38,107 nucleotides of DNA from GWF2-43-63 sp964559205 (GCA_964559205.1 CAZLHV010000009.1:1-38107), one strand, 5' to 3'; positions 1 through 9,226 are shown, counted from the stretch's first letter. Numbers and translations are program-made. The notes: generated from the sequence alone by a model not told the origin.

Positions 1-1
1 A

Positions 2-1138
2 CGTCTTTTCGCTTTTAGCCCCGGTTTCGATTCCCTACTATTCCAAGAAAGGTATGCAGATACACGTTATGCATACACCAGCCTTCGGTCATCTGCACAA
101 ACCTATGCATGGAACTCCCTCAAGTTATACATCTGGGAAGAATGTAATTCAGAGTTGCCCAAAGGCACCATTTGCTTCAACTTCTACAAGGAGTCTGGCA
201 CTCCGTACAACAGCGACATCATTAGCTTTTATCGCGAATTATCGGCATTCAGAGGCATGTATTGGGTACTTGATGAATCGATGAGTATAAGGAAGTTCAA
301 ACGTGACTTTGTTCGTCAGCGAAGGGCACGCAGAAACATAGGAGCTGGCTGGAACGACATCAGAATTTTCTATGACGATGTATCGAAGATATTTACGTTG
401 GAGTTTAAGAATGCCTTTGGTTTCATGCGCATCAGAGCCTATCCCTTGCTTGAAAATCTCCGCAAACCAGAGATATCCAGAGATGAGTATCTTTCAAGAT
501 TTTTACGCTACCAAAGATCGCTTGATTCAAAACGCAAACGATTCGACAAAAAACTGGTAAAAAATCTTCAAATATTCAGACGAAACATGCTTAAGCTCAG
601 GAATTCGCAATGGAAAAGCTTTTCGGAAGTTTATTTCAGCGACACTGAGAAGAAAATGTCGCAAAATCAATGGCTTGAATACTATGATCGGATCATTGCC
701 AATGAAAAAGACGCTTTTCAGGGAGCTGCGATAACTGAGAGTTTACTCGTCCGGTTTCTGGAGATAAACAACTATCTGAATGCAGGCGGCACAAGCATGA
801 TTGGCTACGACAGTGCCAGTGTATCCACTCAGATTGACTTTGTGGATGAATTGGGAAATAAATGTGTTGTTGGACGCGTGTTTATGCTAAACACACTGCA
901 GAAACTGTTCTCAATGGGCGGCGGAACCCTTGGCTATGAGGCACATACACTTGTTGTTGGCCCTTCAAAGAATGTTGTGGTGATTGTGTTTTTGCGCAAT
1001 GGTCAGATTGGCATTGTGTCACGGTCCGAATACGGAACCTTTGTGCCGGGCCAAAACCCGATTCACAAGCTCAGGTTGAAATTATTCGATGGCAAACTGT
1101 TGACCTTCGGACAGCTTGAAGCTGAAGCAGGACTTTGA
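2..1138 (+). CDS. Unidentified protein, 5' end outside the window
   Basis: The reading frame is open from the first bases of the window to a TGA at 1136-1138, so this is the last 378 residues of a longer protein. A TTG at 155 could be mistaken for a start, but coding-like sequence (FQERYADTRYAYTSL and onward) runs through it. I do not recognise the family. The visible part has a basic stretch (KRDFVRQRRARRNIGAG), a charged, probably helical middle rich in Arg, Lys and Phe, and a C-terminal third with alternating hydrophobic strands and glycines (MGGGTLGYEAHTLVVGPS). No signal peptide, convincing membrane helix or sorting domain is seen. It ends 60 bases before the sigma factor gene on the same strand, so the two could share a transcript, but nothing ties their functions. 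Confidence 0.7.
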   Translation, partial: RLFAFSPGFDSLLFQERYADTRYAYTSLRSSAQTYAWNSLKLYIWEECNSELPKGTICFNFYKESGTPYNSDIISFYRELSAFRGMYWVLDESMSIRKFKRDFVRQRRARRNIGAGWNDIRIFYDDVSKIFTLEFKNAFGFMRIRAYPLLENLRKPEISRDEYLSRFLRYQRSLDSKRKRFDKKLVKNLQIFRRNMLKLRNSQWKSFSEVYFSDTEKKMSQNQWLEYYDRIIANEKDAFQGAAITESLLVRFLEINNYLNAGGTSMIGYDSASVSTQIDFVDELGNKCVVGRVFMLNTLQKLFSMGGGTLGYEAHTLVVGPSKNVVVIVFLRNGQIGIVSRSEYGTFVPGQNPIHKLRLKLFDGKLLTFGQLEAEAGL

Positions 1139-1198
1139 TTTCGGGCTTCATCTGAAAGATTCTGTTCTCGTTGCATTATATATTCAAATCACTTCATC

Positions 1199-1774
1199 AT
1201 GCAGACAGCTGATTCAAAAAAAACTATTCCGGCTTCTGATGATCCGGCGCTGATAGTTCAGGCAGCGACTGAAGACATCTCGAAATTCGGAGTTATTTAC
1301 AAAAAGCACTACACTGAAGTATACCGGTTCATCTTCAGAAGAGTGTGCGACACCGATCTTTCATTTGATCTGTGTTCGGTGGTCTTTCTAAAAGCGATGG
1401 AAAACATCAAGGGGTATCGATACACGGGAAAACCAATCATTGCCTGGCTCTACAGGATTGCCCTTAATGAGATTTACATGATGCACCGCAAACGAAAAGT
1501 CGAACTCGTTTACCACATTGATGTAAATGATCTTGAAAATATCGGCAGTGATATTGAAGATCAGGACCGTGAAGGGCTTGAAAACAAATTACTTGATGCA
1601 ATAAAAAAACTTGACCAGGAGGAAATGGAGCTTATTGAGATGCGCTATTTTGAAAAGCAGCCTGTCAGCATGATTGCAGAAGTCCTGAACGTAAGTCCAA
1701 ATTACATCTCAGTACGTCTGTTCAGAATTCTTGGGAAATTAAAAAGAGTACTCACTTCAAAAACACAATCATGA
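1199..1774 (+). CDS. ECF-type RNA polymerase sigma factor
   Basis: A 191-residue sigma-70 family protein of the two-domain extracytoplasmic-function type, which would direct RNA polymerase to a dedicated promoter set. Region 2 lies at about residues 35-100, with FGVIYKKHYTEVYRFI and the -10-reading segment around IIAWLYRIALNEIYMMHRK. Region 4 is at about residues 130-187, with the helix-turn-helix around FEKQPVSMIAEVLNVSPNYI. Length and layout are normal for the class. The stop overlaps the start of the next gene as ATGA (1771-1774), which suggests translational coupling with that membrane protein; sigma/anti-sigma pairs often have this arrangement. No TAnnTTTG element was found in the 60 bases upstream, so it may be co-transcribed with the preceding gene or use another promoter type. 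The regulon cannot be told from here. Confidence 0.93.
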   Translation: MQTADSKKTIPASDDPALIVQAATEDISKFGVIYKKHYTEVYRFIFRRVCDTDLSFDLCSVVFLKAMENIKGYRYTGKPIIAWLYRIALNEIYMMHRKRKVELVYHIDVNDLENIGSDIEDQDREGLENKLLDAIKKLDQEEMELIEMRYFEKQPVSMIAEVLNVSPNYISVRLFRILGKLKRVLTSKTQS

Positions 1775-3612
1775 GCAAGTTCAGAATCAATACAACCAAA
1801 TCAATTCCTTCTGACGAATTTATAAGGCAGAACATGCCGCCGTTCGAAAAAATTACTGCGTCAGTCAAACCGGCTCCAAAATCAATAAATAAACTCTGGC
1901 AATGGGCAGGAGGTTCTGCGGTGGTTGTCGCAGGAGTTGTTTCCATCTATCTCATCACTTCAGGTGTATCAAATGACCATACCCCTGTTGTGTTATCTGA
2001 TGACAGCACACGGTGTGTTCATGCCCCGGTTGCAGACATTGACATTCCAGCCGGCCATTATTCATTCAAAAACGAGGACGGCGCAACGCTCCTCACACCT
2101 GAAGGAACAAGGATTATTGTTCCCGAAAACACATTTCTGAAACCTGACGGACTACCGGTGAAAGGGCCAGTGGATCTACAGTTTAGAGAATTTCATAATG
2201 TGGCAGATTTCTTCCGCTCAGGAATTCCGATGACATATGATTCGGCGGGAACAGAATACACATTTGAATCTGCCGGAATGTTTGAGTTGCTGGCCATGGC
2301 CGGAGGTGAACAGTTGCAAGTTGCACCGGGAAAGGAAATTCTGGTGGACCTCGTGAGTCAGACCAGTGATGCAAAACACAATGTCTATTACCTTGACACC
2401 GTCTCCAAAAAATGGGATTACATTGCCGAAAGCACATTCAAGCCCCTCGATGAACAAGAACAGCAACGTCAGGCAAATCCCGATTTTACCTATGCGTTCA
2501 ATCCCGATGAAACCAGATCAGATTTCACCTTGACCCAGTCTTTCATCAAGCCGGTTCAGGCCTCAAAACAATCATACGTCTTCAAGGCACAATATGATAG
2601 AAACCTGTTTCCTGAACTTTCAATTTATAACGACGTGTTGTTTGAAGTTGATGAAACACGACAGTCGTTCAGCCCTGAGCTATACAAGGTCAACTGGAGC
2701 TCGGTTAGCATCAAGCGATCTAAAATGGATGGCCTTTATATGCTAAAAATGTCGAGGCCTGACACCACTGTGAAAGTGTATGCCAGACCAGTTTTCTCGG
2801 CTGAAACCTATCAACAGGCAATGGCCAATTACAAAAAACAAACAAGCAGCGATGATCAGGCGAGAGCTCTATACCGCAACCGCACAGATTCAGCTGTTTC
2901 AGTTAGAAACAACATCATTTCCACCCAGCAAGCCTCATTCGTTGGCTATCGCCGCGTGGGTGTAACCAGGACCGGTATTTTCAATTGCGACTATCCGATC
3001 CGGGTGGACAATGAATCGATTCAACCTACATTTACCGAGAATGGATTAGCCTTCACTCCGGCAAGAATATACTGGTCAGATGTGTCGGTGAATGCAATGT
3101 ACGAAGCCCGAGGAAACACTGCGGAAATCAGATTTACCAAAGGAGCACCGATTGTAATGTGGGTGGTTGATGATCAGGAACGCATCGCTGTCATATCAAA
3201 AGCAGAATTTGCGCGAAAAGTGAAAAAGTCAAACAAGCCTGTTTTTGATGTAAGTTTCAGTGAGGCACGTGATGGTCTGGAAAAGCTGAACACAGAATTA
3301 TTTGACGGCAACCCGTCCAACACGGGAAACACCATGTCGTCGCAAATAACCACTGGAACCCAGCCATCCATAAGCTGCTACCCGAATCCAGCCTCAACAC
3401 AAATGAATGTCAGGATTGAAGGAAATCAGGGCTGGCAAAACTCGAGCTTAATGATTCTTAACAACACAGGACAGGTTGTAAAGACATTTATTCCCGGAGC
3501 AACATCCGAAACCATCGACATCAACGTAAATGATTTGGCTCCGGGCATATACTTTATACAGCTCAGCACAATGAGCGGGACTTCGGTAAATCAGCGTTTT
3601 ATTAAACAATAA
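1771..3612 (+). CDS. Single-pass membrane protein with T9SS sorting domain, possible anti-sigma factor
   Basis: A 613-residue protein coupled by a 4-base overlap to the sigma factor. Residues 1-44 are polar, with no signal peptide at the very N-terminus. Residues 45-64 (WAGGSAVVVAGVVSIYLITS) form one strong hydrophobic helix. The next ~100 residues include a beta-rich segment (GTRIIVPENTFLKPDG, then VDLQFREF) that resembles the ZU5-like sandwich seen in Bacteroidota surface proteins; I give that only moderate weight. The last ~80 residues are a typical T9SS type A sorting domain: SCYPNPASTQMNV, a middle strand with NNTGQVVKTF, and LAPGIYFIQLS near the end. Position and topology suggest an anti-sigma role with a short cytoplasmic tail. 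A sorting domain on a protein with a buried N-terminal anchor is unusual. No zinc-binding anti-sigma motif is visible. The membrane segment could instead be a signal peptide with a very long n-region. Confidence 0.75.
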   Translation: MSKFRINTTKSIPSDEFIRQNMPPFEKITASVKPAPKSINKLWQWAGGSAVVVAGVVSIYLITSGVSNDHTPVVLSDDSTRCVHAPVADIDIPAGHYSFKNEDGATLLTPEGTRIIVPENTFLKPDGLPVKGPVDLQFREFHNVADFFRSGIPMTYDSAGTEYTFESAGMFELLAMAGGEQLQVAPGKEILVDLVSQTSDAKHNVYYLDTVSKKWDYIAESTFKPLDEQEQQRQANPDFTYAFNPDETRSDFTLTQSFIKPVQASKQSYVFKAQYDRNLFPELSIYNDVLFEVDETRQSFSPELYKVNWSSVSIKRSKMDGLYMLKMSRPDTTVKVYARPVFSAETYQQAMANYKKQTSSDDQARALYRNRTDSAVSVRNNIISTQQASFVGYRRVGVTRTGIFNCDYPIRVDNESIQPTFTENGLAFTPARIYWSDVSVNAMYEARGNTAEIRFTKGAPIVMWVVDDQERIAVISKAEFARKVKKSNKPVFDVSFSEARDGLEKLNTELFDGNPSNTGNTMSSQITTGTQPSISCYPNPASTQMNVRIEGNQGWQNSSLMILNNTGQVVKTFIPGATSETIDINVNDLAPGIYFIQLSTMSGTSVNQRFIKQ

Positions 3613-3656
3613 AAAAACGGTCTCAGCAAGTATCTTGCTGAGACCGTTAAGTTTTT
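3611..3656. terminator. Bidirectional rho-independent terminator
   Basis: A perfect 15-bp inverted repeat (3616-3630 with 3634-3648) around a 3-base loop, preceded by a run of A and followed by TTTTT at 3652-3656. It lies between two convergent stop codons (3612 on plus, 3663 on minus). The A run serves as the U-tract when read on the minus strand, so it should stop transcripts of both genes. Confidence 0.9.
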
Positions 3657-3662
3657 ACACCT

Positions 3663-5888
3663 TTAGTAAACGACAGATCTCGAAATTTTTTCGCCATTTA
3701 CAGAAAGCGATATCAGGTAAGTACCACCTGCTGCAAAGTTTGAATCATCAAGTCTGAAGCTGTATTCCCCGGGATGAAGTAATCCTTTCTCCAGTACACT
3801 GACCTCACGTCCATTGACATCATACACTGTCAATTCAACATCGGCGGTTTTGTCTAGCACAAACATCACCTGACTCTGCTCTGAAATAGGGTTAGGATAA
3901 ACCACAAATGATTGTGGGTTCAGATAATCCTCAATTGACGCAAAAACAGAATAAATTAAAATATCGTCGACATAAATATTATTTCCTCCGTTGGAGTAAA
4001 AATCGAATTTCAGTCTGACATGATCATATTGCGGCAGGGTGCCTGCAGGAACTGGAATTTCCTTAAGCGCCCATTCGCTTGCCGATGCAGGTTCAAACGA
4101 GGTCTCCACAGGTGCAGAGGTAGCCATTGTTTCGCCCGACAAGGTGAATTTCGTGGTCCATGTCTGCCCGCAATCGGTCGAAAGTGAAACTATCATTTTA
4201 TCATATGCAGTATCGGCAGCAGAAGCAATACTTGCAGGAATATACTTGCCAGCATAAGCATAGCGGAATGAAATGCGGGCATGCGTTGTGGTGGGCAGAT
4301 TACTCAAACTAAACGCCTCGGTGATCAGTTGGTCGGTGCTTCCGGCTTTATTATTTTCAAAATTATTCAGCCAGGCGCATTTTGTGCCGGTATAACCCAG
4401 GGCTGAATGAAGCTCCCACTCATTTCCCTGCTCATTTGACACCATCATTTCGGCAGAAAAGTTAATGGTTTCAAACGATTCTTCATATGGGGCCATCACC
4501 ACCACAGCCGGATCAGAAACCACAATCAAATCGGTGCGTGTTAATGAATCGGCACCAGAGGCATTGAACACCTTAAGAGTAGCCCCATATGTTCCCGGAT
4601 TGTTATACTGAACCACAGGATGCTGATCGACAGAAGTTGCAGGATTACCGCCCGGGAAAGACCATTCCCAAGAAGCAACCGCTCCGTTAAATGAAACATC
4701 GTTGAAAGTGACGCTTTCTCCGGCACAAACAGCATTGCTTGATGCATAAAAGTCTGCTTTGGGGGCACACAGCACAGGGGCATCAAGCACTCCGGTTGCA
4801 AGAAGATTTTCATAGGACCAAAGCGATCTGCGGTCATTCATCATTGTTGTGTTGATTCGGTCAAGCTGACCAAGTGAGAAAATATTTGTACAATATCCAA
4901 ATTGATAGTCCATGTAGTTTTCAATCATGTCAGGCTCATCAGGATCATCCTGATCGCAGGTGTTTCTGCTTCCCGGGGTAAAACAGACTGTTGAGGTATT
5001 TTGAGTTGCTGCTGCAACCGGAGGAGTGTCATCAACTTCGTCACCATTTGGGGCAAGCCAGTCGGGACATCCGCTTGAAGCGGGAAGGATACCAAGAATC
5101 AGATTCTGAAAAGGGTGGTAAAGGTTGAAATAATGACCGGTTTCGTGGGTGAAGGTCCGGTTCATCATATTCAATGGCATTCCTCCCATGTTCTGAGCGG
5201 TGCCTATACTACCGATGCAATCCTGTCTGATCAGCACACCATCCATCAGGGTATCGCCCCCGGTCAGAGCCTGGGTGAGCGCATTACTCGGCGGGAATGG
5301 TGACATTCCACCGATGAACGCACCTTCTGGCAGACTCATCCCTTCAGGATAAATGAAATTTACTGCAAAAATATTCATGTAATGGCTTGGTTCCCATGCA
5401 TATTGTGACATGGTGCTGAAATAGGCAAAATTGGTTTGGGGATCATAATGACGAACGATTCCTGAAGTACAATTACCATCAGGATCGATTGCTGCAAGGC
5501 GGAATTCGATTTGGCAATTGGCCGCACGGCTCTTAAATAGAGAGTATGTATCGGCGGTATCGGCGTTTTGAAGATTATAGTCAATATTCAGTCGGTCAAG
5601 TGCATCAGCAACCTGAGCATCAGAAATATTCTCAGCCCCATAGACGTGAATAATGTGAAAAACCACAGGAATGATTCTTTTCCCTCCAATCAGTGTATCT
5701 GTCTTTTCATGCTGTTCCAGAATCTTAAGATTATCCTCATAAATCATATAACGAAACAGCAAATTGTTATCTTCGGCAACTGCTTTTCTGATTAAAATAT
5801 CATCCGCATGAATGGGAGTTAACACCTGTGAAAATGCATTGATCTGGCACAGAGCCAAACCCGCAAGCAAAAACAATATTCTTTTCAT
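3663..5888 (-). CDS. Secreted M43 (pappalysin-like) metalloprotease with PKD and T9SS sorting domains
   Basis: A 741-residue exported zinc protease. Residues 1-20 are a signal peptide (MKRILFLLAGLALCQINAFS). The zinc motif HETGHYFNLYH at residues 248-258 fits the metzincin HExxHxxNLxH form of family M43, and NYMDY at 324-328 is the Met-turn. Cysteine pairs around the catalytic domain are as expected for the family. A PKD domain follows at about 375-455 (WEWSFPGG, YNNPGTYGATLKVFN). Next is a beta-sandwich of the MAM/choice-of-anchor kind at about 465-650, ending in YVDDILIYS. The C-terminus is a T9SS type A sorting domain (VVYPNPISEQ, VYDVNGREV). It should be secreted across the outer membrane and act on proteins outside the cell; the substrate is unknown. 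The zinc ligands and catalytic Glu are present. Confidence 0.92.
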   Translation of the reverse strand: MKRILFLLAGLALCQINAFSQVLTPIHADDILIRKAVAEDNNLLFRYMIYEDNLKILEQHEKTDTLIGGKRIIPVVFHIIHVYGAENISDAQVADALDRLNIDYNLQNADTADTYSLFKSRAANCQIEFRLAAIDPDGNCTSGIVRHYDPQTNFAYFSTMSQYAWEPSHYMNIFAVNFIYPEGMSLPEGAFIGGMSPFPPSNALTQALTGGDTLMDGVLIRQDCIGSIGTAQNMGGMPLNMMNRTFTHETGHYFNLYHPFQNLILGILPASSGCPDWLAPNGDEVDDTPPVAAATQNTSTVCFTPGSRNTCDQDDPDEPDMIENYMDYQFGYCTNIFSLGQLDRINTTMMNDRRSLWSYENLLATGVLDAPVLCAPKADFYASSNAVCAGESVTFNDVSFNGAVASWEWSFPGGNPATSVDQHPVVQYNNPGTYGATLKVFNASGADSLTRTDLIVVSDPAVVVMAPYEESFETINFSAEMMVSNEQGNEWELHSALGYTGTKCAWLNNFENNKAGSTDQLITEAFSLSNLPTTTHARISFRYAYAGKYIPASIASAADTAYDKMIVSLSTDCGQTWTTKFTLSGETMATSAPVETSFEPASASEWALKEIPVPAGTLPQYDHVRLKFDFYSNGGNNIYVDDILIYSVFASIEDYLNPQSFVVYPNPISEQSQVMFVLDKTADVELTVYDVNGREVSVLEKGLLHPGEYSFRLDDSNFAAGGTYLISLSVNGEKISRSVVY

Positions 5889-5906
5889 ACCCCAAATTTT
5901 TTAGGG

Positions 5907-5914
5907 CAAAAATA
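5907..5914 (-). promoter_or_regulatory. -7 promoter element of the M43 protease gene
   Basis: On the minus strand this reads TATTTTTG followed by C, an exact match to the Bacteroidetes TAnnTTTG element, ending 18 bases before the ATG of the protease gene. A partial -33 element (TTG, 5932-5930 on the minus strand) lies about 15 bases further upstream, closer than the usual 17-23. The gap between tauE and the protease is only 36 bases, so this promoter partly overlaps the end of tauE. Confidence 0.5.
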
Positions 5915-5924
5915 AAAAATATTA

Positions 5925-6674
5925 TTAGTCAAGAATCAGTTTAATCGACGAAGCAGCCAATACAATAAACAAAACAATGCGGATAAATGCAGAGCCCTTT
6001 TTAATGGCAAGCCGGGCAGCCCACCATGCGCCAATCATACTTCCGGCTGCCAAAACCAAACCGGGGATCCAATCGACCTGATCATTGATGATAAATACCA
6101 CCAGAGCAAATGGGGTAAAAACAAACGTCAAAGCCAGTTTTATGGCATTGGCCCGCACCAGATCGAAACCCATGGCAAGAACAAGCGAAAAAAGCATAAA
6201 AATTCCCACGCCAGCCTGGATAAAACCTCCATAGAAACCGATAGCAAGAAAAAGCAAAGCATGATACCACCTAATCTTTACCAATGACATAGGTTGGGGC
6301 GCCTTGCTGAATGCTCCAGGTTTCCAAAGCGTCAGTATGGCAAACACAACCATGATGTATCCAATCATTTTTTGAAGCCACTCGCCCGGAATATCAACCA
6401 CAACCAACGAACCGGCAAGGGCTCCTGGTATCGTAAATGCTGACAAAATCAGGGCTGTGCGAACATCAAGCATTTTTTTTCGGCGGAACGACAATACTCC
6501 AGTGAGCGATTGAAGAAGTATTGAGATACGATTGGTGCCGTTTGCCACTGGGGCTGGCATGCCTGTAAGAACAAGCACCGGAAAAGTGAGAAAAGAACCG
6601 CTACCGGCAAGCGTATTTACAAATCCGACCACAATTCCGACCACAAACAATAAAAGAAAATACCACCATTGCAT
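5925..6674 (-). CDS. TauE/SafE-family membrane permease (sulfite/organosulfonate exporter type)
   Basis: A 249-residue integral membrane protein with about seven or eight hydrophobic helices in two similar halves, each opening with a glycine-rich segment (GFVNTLAGSGSFLTFP, then GFYGGFIQAGVGIFML). That pattern and the length fit the TauE/SafE family, whose members export sulfite, sulfoacetate or other anions; the substrate here cannot be told. I place the start at the ATG at 6674 (MQWWYFLLLFVV) rather than the in-frame TTG at 6695, because a -7 promoter element at 6693-6700 overlaps that TTG. The neighbours, a protease and a TonB receptor, give no hint of sulfur metabolism. Confidence 0.9.
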   Translation of the reverse strand: MQWWYFLLLFVVGIVVGFVNTLAGSGSFLTFPVLVLTGMPAPVANGTNRISILLQSLTGVLSFRRKKMLDVRTALILSAFTIPGALAGSLVVVDIPGEWLQKMIGYIMVVFAILTLWKPGAFSKAPQPMSLVKIRWYHALLFLAIGFYGGFIQAGVGIFMLFSLVLAMGFDLVRANAIKLALTFVFTPFALVVFIINDQVDWIPGLVLAAGSMIGAWWAARLAIKKGSAFIRIVLFIVLAASSIKLILD

Positions 6675-6692
6675 TATTGGCAGGTTATGCCA

Positions 6693-6700
6693 CAAAGGTA
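6693..6700 (-). promoter_or_regulatory. -7 promoter element of the TauE/SafE gene
   Basis: Minus-strand TACCTTTG, an exact TAnnTTTG match ending 18 bases before the chosen ATG at 6674. No good -33 TTTG was found at the usual distance. The site lies just downstream of the stop of the TonB receptor gene. Confidence 0.45.
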
Positions 6701-6710
6701 TGAATTTTCA

Positions 6711-9164
6711 TCAGAAGCCATCATCGTCCATCCCGCCGTTCTGATCAGATCTCTTTCTTTCTTTCGACTTATAATCCCCGCTTAATTTCCATGTGAGGCC
6801 TACAAAGAAAGTTCTTCCTTCGTGTCTGCGCATCATCTCCATTTCATAATCTGCTTCAGAAAACAACACGTTAAACTTCATGCTGTTCAGCACATCCTGA
6901 ACACGAAGGGACAAAGATAGTTTATCTTTTAAAAAGCTCTTTTTTATTGCAAGGTCGGACATCATAAAAGCCTGGCGAGTTCCCTGACCTGTAAAACGCG
7001 GACCATTATAGAAGAATGACAACTGTCCCTCCCATTTATTCGGAAAGCGAAATGTATTGCCCGTTCTAACCTGCCAGCCATAGCTTTCACCCGTTATACT
7101 CGTTTCTACATTTGATCCGTCAATTTCAAGCTTATAATACTGCCCGCTGATATTTGTATTCCACCATTTGGTCAATTTAGCGGTATAGATCAACTCAAGC
7201 CCATATGAAACAGCAGAATTATAATTCTCCCATGTCATTAAATAAACCGAATCATTAATGTTTTGGCGATATCGTGACATTACATCGTTTATTTGTTTGT
7301 AAAAAACAGAAGGCATGATCGTTCCAATTTTTGAATAATAGGCATAGCTTATTTCAAACGAATTGATATACTCGGGATCGAGATATGGATTTCCTCCACG
7401 AATATTCGGATATGAGCTGTAGTCTCTGTATGGATTCAGGCTCCTGAAATCGGGACGATTTACCCTACGGCTATAGGTTAACTGAATTTCCTGAAGCTTC
7501 GACAGTTTATAACTAATGGCACCAGTAGGATACCAACTGAAATAGCTGCGTTTATTGTCGGTCGAATCGGCCTCACGGGCATTGGTCGAAGCCATCTCGA
7601 TGCGGCTTCCTGCCGAGAATCCCCATTTTTTAACCTTTGTCGAATAATTCAAATAGATGGCATGAATATTCTCATCATAAAGGAAGTGGTTTGAGGTGGT
7701 ATCGTTAAATAACCATTCAGACTCTGCAAAAACGTAATTAAAATATTTATTGTCGGCATCAATGAACCGAAGCGATCCATCGTAGCCGGATTCAAGCTTG
7801 GTACTATCATTAAACGGGTACACATAATCGGCCTTCATGGTCATGATTCTGTTGTCCAGTGGGGCATATGTCGATGACCATAATGGCTCGTCTGACGCAA
7901 ATGTGACCATGTCATTTTCCAGATAAGTCATGCGGTTAAAACTGCTGTCGTAACTGCTTCCAATACTCAATGAGTAATCAAAGCTGATTTCGTTTTTGGG
8001 CTTAGCGAAACGCTTTTTGAGGTTTGTGGTCAAATCAAAATTTCTGCGACCATCCTGTTCAACCACATCGTTTCGGTAAACCGAGGTCAGTTCCTGTGAT
8101 GGATTCTTGGTATAGTTGAGGGCTTCTTCCCGGTCAAGTCCATTCGAAAAATGCGCATTCAGACTTCCTGACAAAATGAGTTTTGGTGAAAAATAATACT
8201 CGCCACCGATTTTCATGCTGTGAGACTGGTCATGTCCATTATCGGTGAAGTCCTGATGTAAAAAATAACTGTCTGTCAATGCATAAGTCGTCCTGTTACT
8301 CCAACCCGTTCCTGTATTTGATCGATTCCCATAATCATAGCTGCCAAATACGGTATATTTATCGGTTGAGTAGCTCAACGAAAATGATCCATTGTATTTG
8401 TTCCTAGATCCGGCATTCAGCGACAGCAATGAATTCAGTCCGGTTCCTTTTTTCTTTTTCAGAATGATATTGATAATTCCTGTCATCCCTTCAGGATTAT
8501 ACTTTGCTGATGGATTGGTGATCAGTTCTACCGATTCAATACTGCTGGCCTGTATTTGCTCAAGTGCTGCGCGCCTGTTTGCGCCTGTCATGGTACTTGG
8601 CCGGCCATCGATTAAAATGGTTACATTCTCCGAACCGCGCAAACTGACATTTCCATCCTGATCAACCTCCACGCTGGGCACCTCGCGTAACACATCGAGC
8701 GCCGTACCGCCTGTTGATGTAAGATTCTGAGAAACGTTTACCACCTTTTTATCAATGCTCAGTTCAATCAAAGGTTTTTCGGCGACAATATCCACACCCG
8801 ATAAAGCTGTTGATGTAGGAGAGATTAAAATATTTCCCTGATCGAACAAGGGGCCTGAACCTGGCTTCATCATCAGCGGGCCGATGTTTTTATTGGCATA
8901 TCCCATAAAATTCACCCTTAAATAGAAGCGCCCCGGCTGCTTTGAATTGAAGGTGAATTTGCCTGAAGCATCTGTGATTGAGCCTCCTGCAACCGAAGAG
9001 TCTTTCAATGAAATAAGGGCAACCGTAGCAAATTCAATGGGCTTACCGCTTAGCGAATCAATGACCACACCTGACACCTGAAAATTAACTTCAGGCATTC
9101 CACCAGGCTGAGCAAAACTATTTAATCCTGAAATCAGGCCAACAATAACAATGAAAAGTCGCAT
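6711..9164 (-). CDS. TonB-dependent outer-membrane receptor, OMP_b-brl type
   Basis: An 817-residue outer-membrane protein counted from the ATG at 9164. The frame extends to 9221, but those 19 residues are not signal-like, whereas MRLFIVIVGLISGLNSFAQ is a good signal peptide. A carboxypeptidase-regulatory-like domain follows (FQVSGVVIDSLSGKPIEFAT to about residue 100). Next comes a plug domain with TALDVLREVPSVEVDQDGNV and VTILIDGRPS, then a long beta-barrel with many aromatic-rich strands (QLTYSRRVNRPDFRSLNPY). The layout matches the OMP_b-brl_3 receptor branch common in Bacteroidota, whose ligands are mostly unknown. The tail after the barrel is short, charged and ends GGMDDDGF. No SusD-like partner is adjacent. 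Confidence 0.9.
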   Translation of the reverse strand: MRLFIVIVGLISGLNSFAQPGGMPEVNFQVSGVVIDSLSGKPIEFATVALISLKDSSVAGGSITDASGKFTFNSKQPGRFYLRVNFMGYANKNIGPLMMKPGSGPLFDQGNILISPTSTALSGVDIVAEKPLIELSIDKKVVNVSQNLTSTGGTALDVLREVPSVEVDQDGNVSLRGSENVTILIDGRPSTMTGANRRAALEQIQASSIESVELITNPSAKYNPEGMTGIINIILKKKKGTGLNSLLSLNAGSRNKYNGSFSLSYSTDKYTVFGSYDYGNRSNTGTGWSNRTTYALTDSYFLHQDFTDNGHDQSHSMKIGGEYYFSPKLILSGSLNAHFSNGLDREEALNYTKNPSQELTSVYRNDVVEQDGRRNFDLTTNLKKRFAKPKNEISFDYSLSIGSSYDSSFNRMTYLENDMVTFASDEPLWSSTYAPLDNRIMTMKADYVYPFNDSTKLESGYDGSLRFIDADNKYFNYVFAESEWLFNDTTSNHFLYDENIHAIYLNYSTKVKKWGFSAGSRIEMASTNAREADSTDNKRSYFSWYPTGAISYKLSKLQEIQLTYSRRVNRPDFRSLNPYRDYSSYPNIRGGNPYLDPEYINSFEISYAYYSKIGTIMPSVFYKQINDVMSRYRQNINDSVYLMTWENYNSAVSYGLELIYTAKLTKWWNTNISGQYYKLEIDGSNVETSITGESYGWQVRTGNTFRFPNKWEGQLSFFYNGPRFTGQGTRQAFMMSDLAIKKSFLKDKLSLSLRVQDVLNSMKFNVLFSEADYEMEMMRRHEGRTFFVGLTWKLSGDYKSKERKRSDQNGGMDDDGF

Positions 9165-9218
9165 ATAAATATTTTTGGCATTTCGACAACGTAAAACAGC
9201 TTTTCCTGCGCTGTGTTG

Positions 9219-9226
9219 CAAAATTA
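9219..9226 (-). promoter_or_regulatory. Possible -7 promoter element of the TonB receptor gene
   Basis: Minus-strand TAATTTTG, an exact TAnnTTTG match, but 54 bases before the ATG at 9164 and without a clear -33 partner. If real, transcription would begin downstream of the longest possible start (9221), which supports the shorter start. Confidence 0.3.

Noticed and set aside
9165..9221. N-terminal extension of the OMP_b-brl receptor
   Set aside because: The 19 residues are basic and not signal-like, and a possible -7 element overlaps the upstream start. The start at 9164 gives a proper signal peptide.
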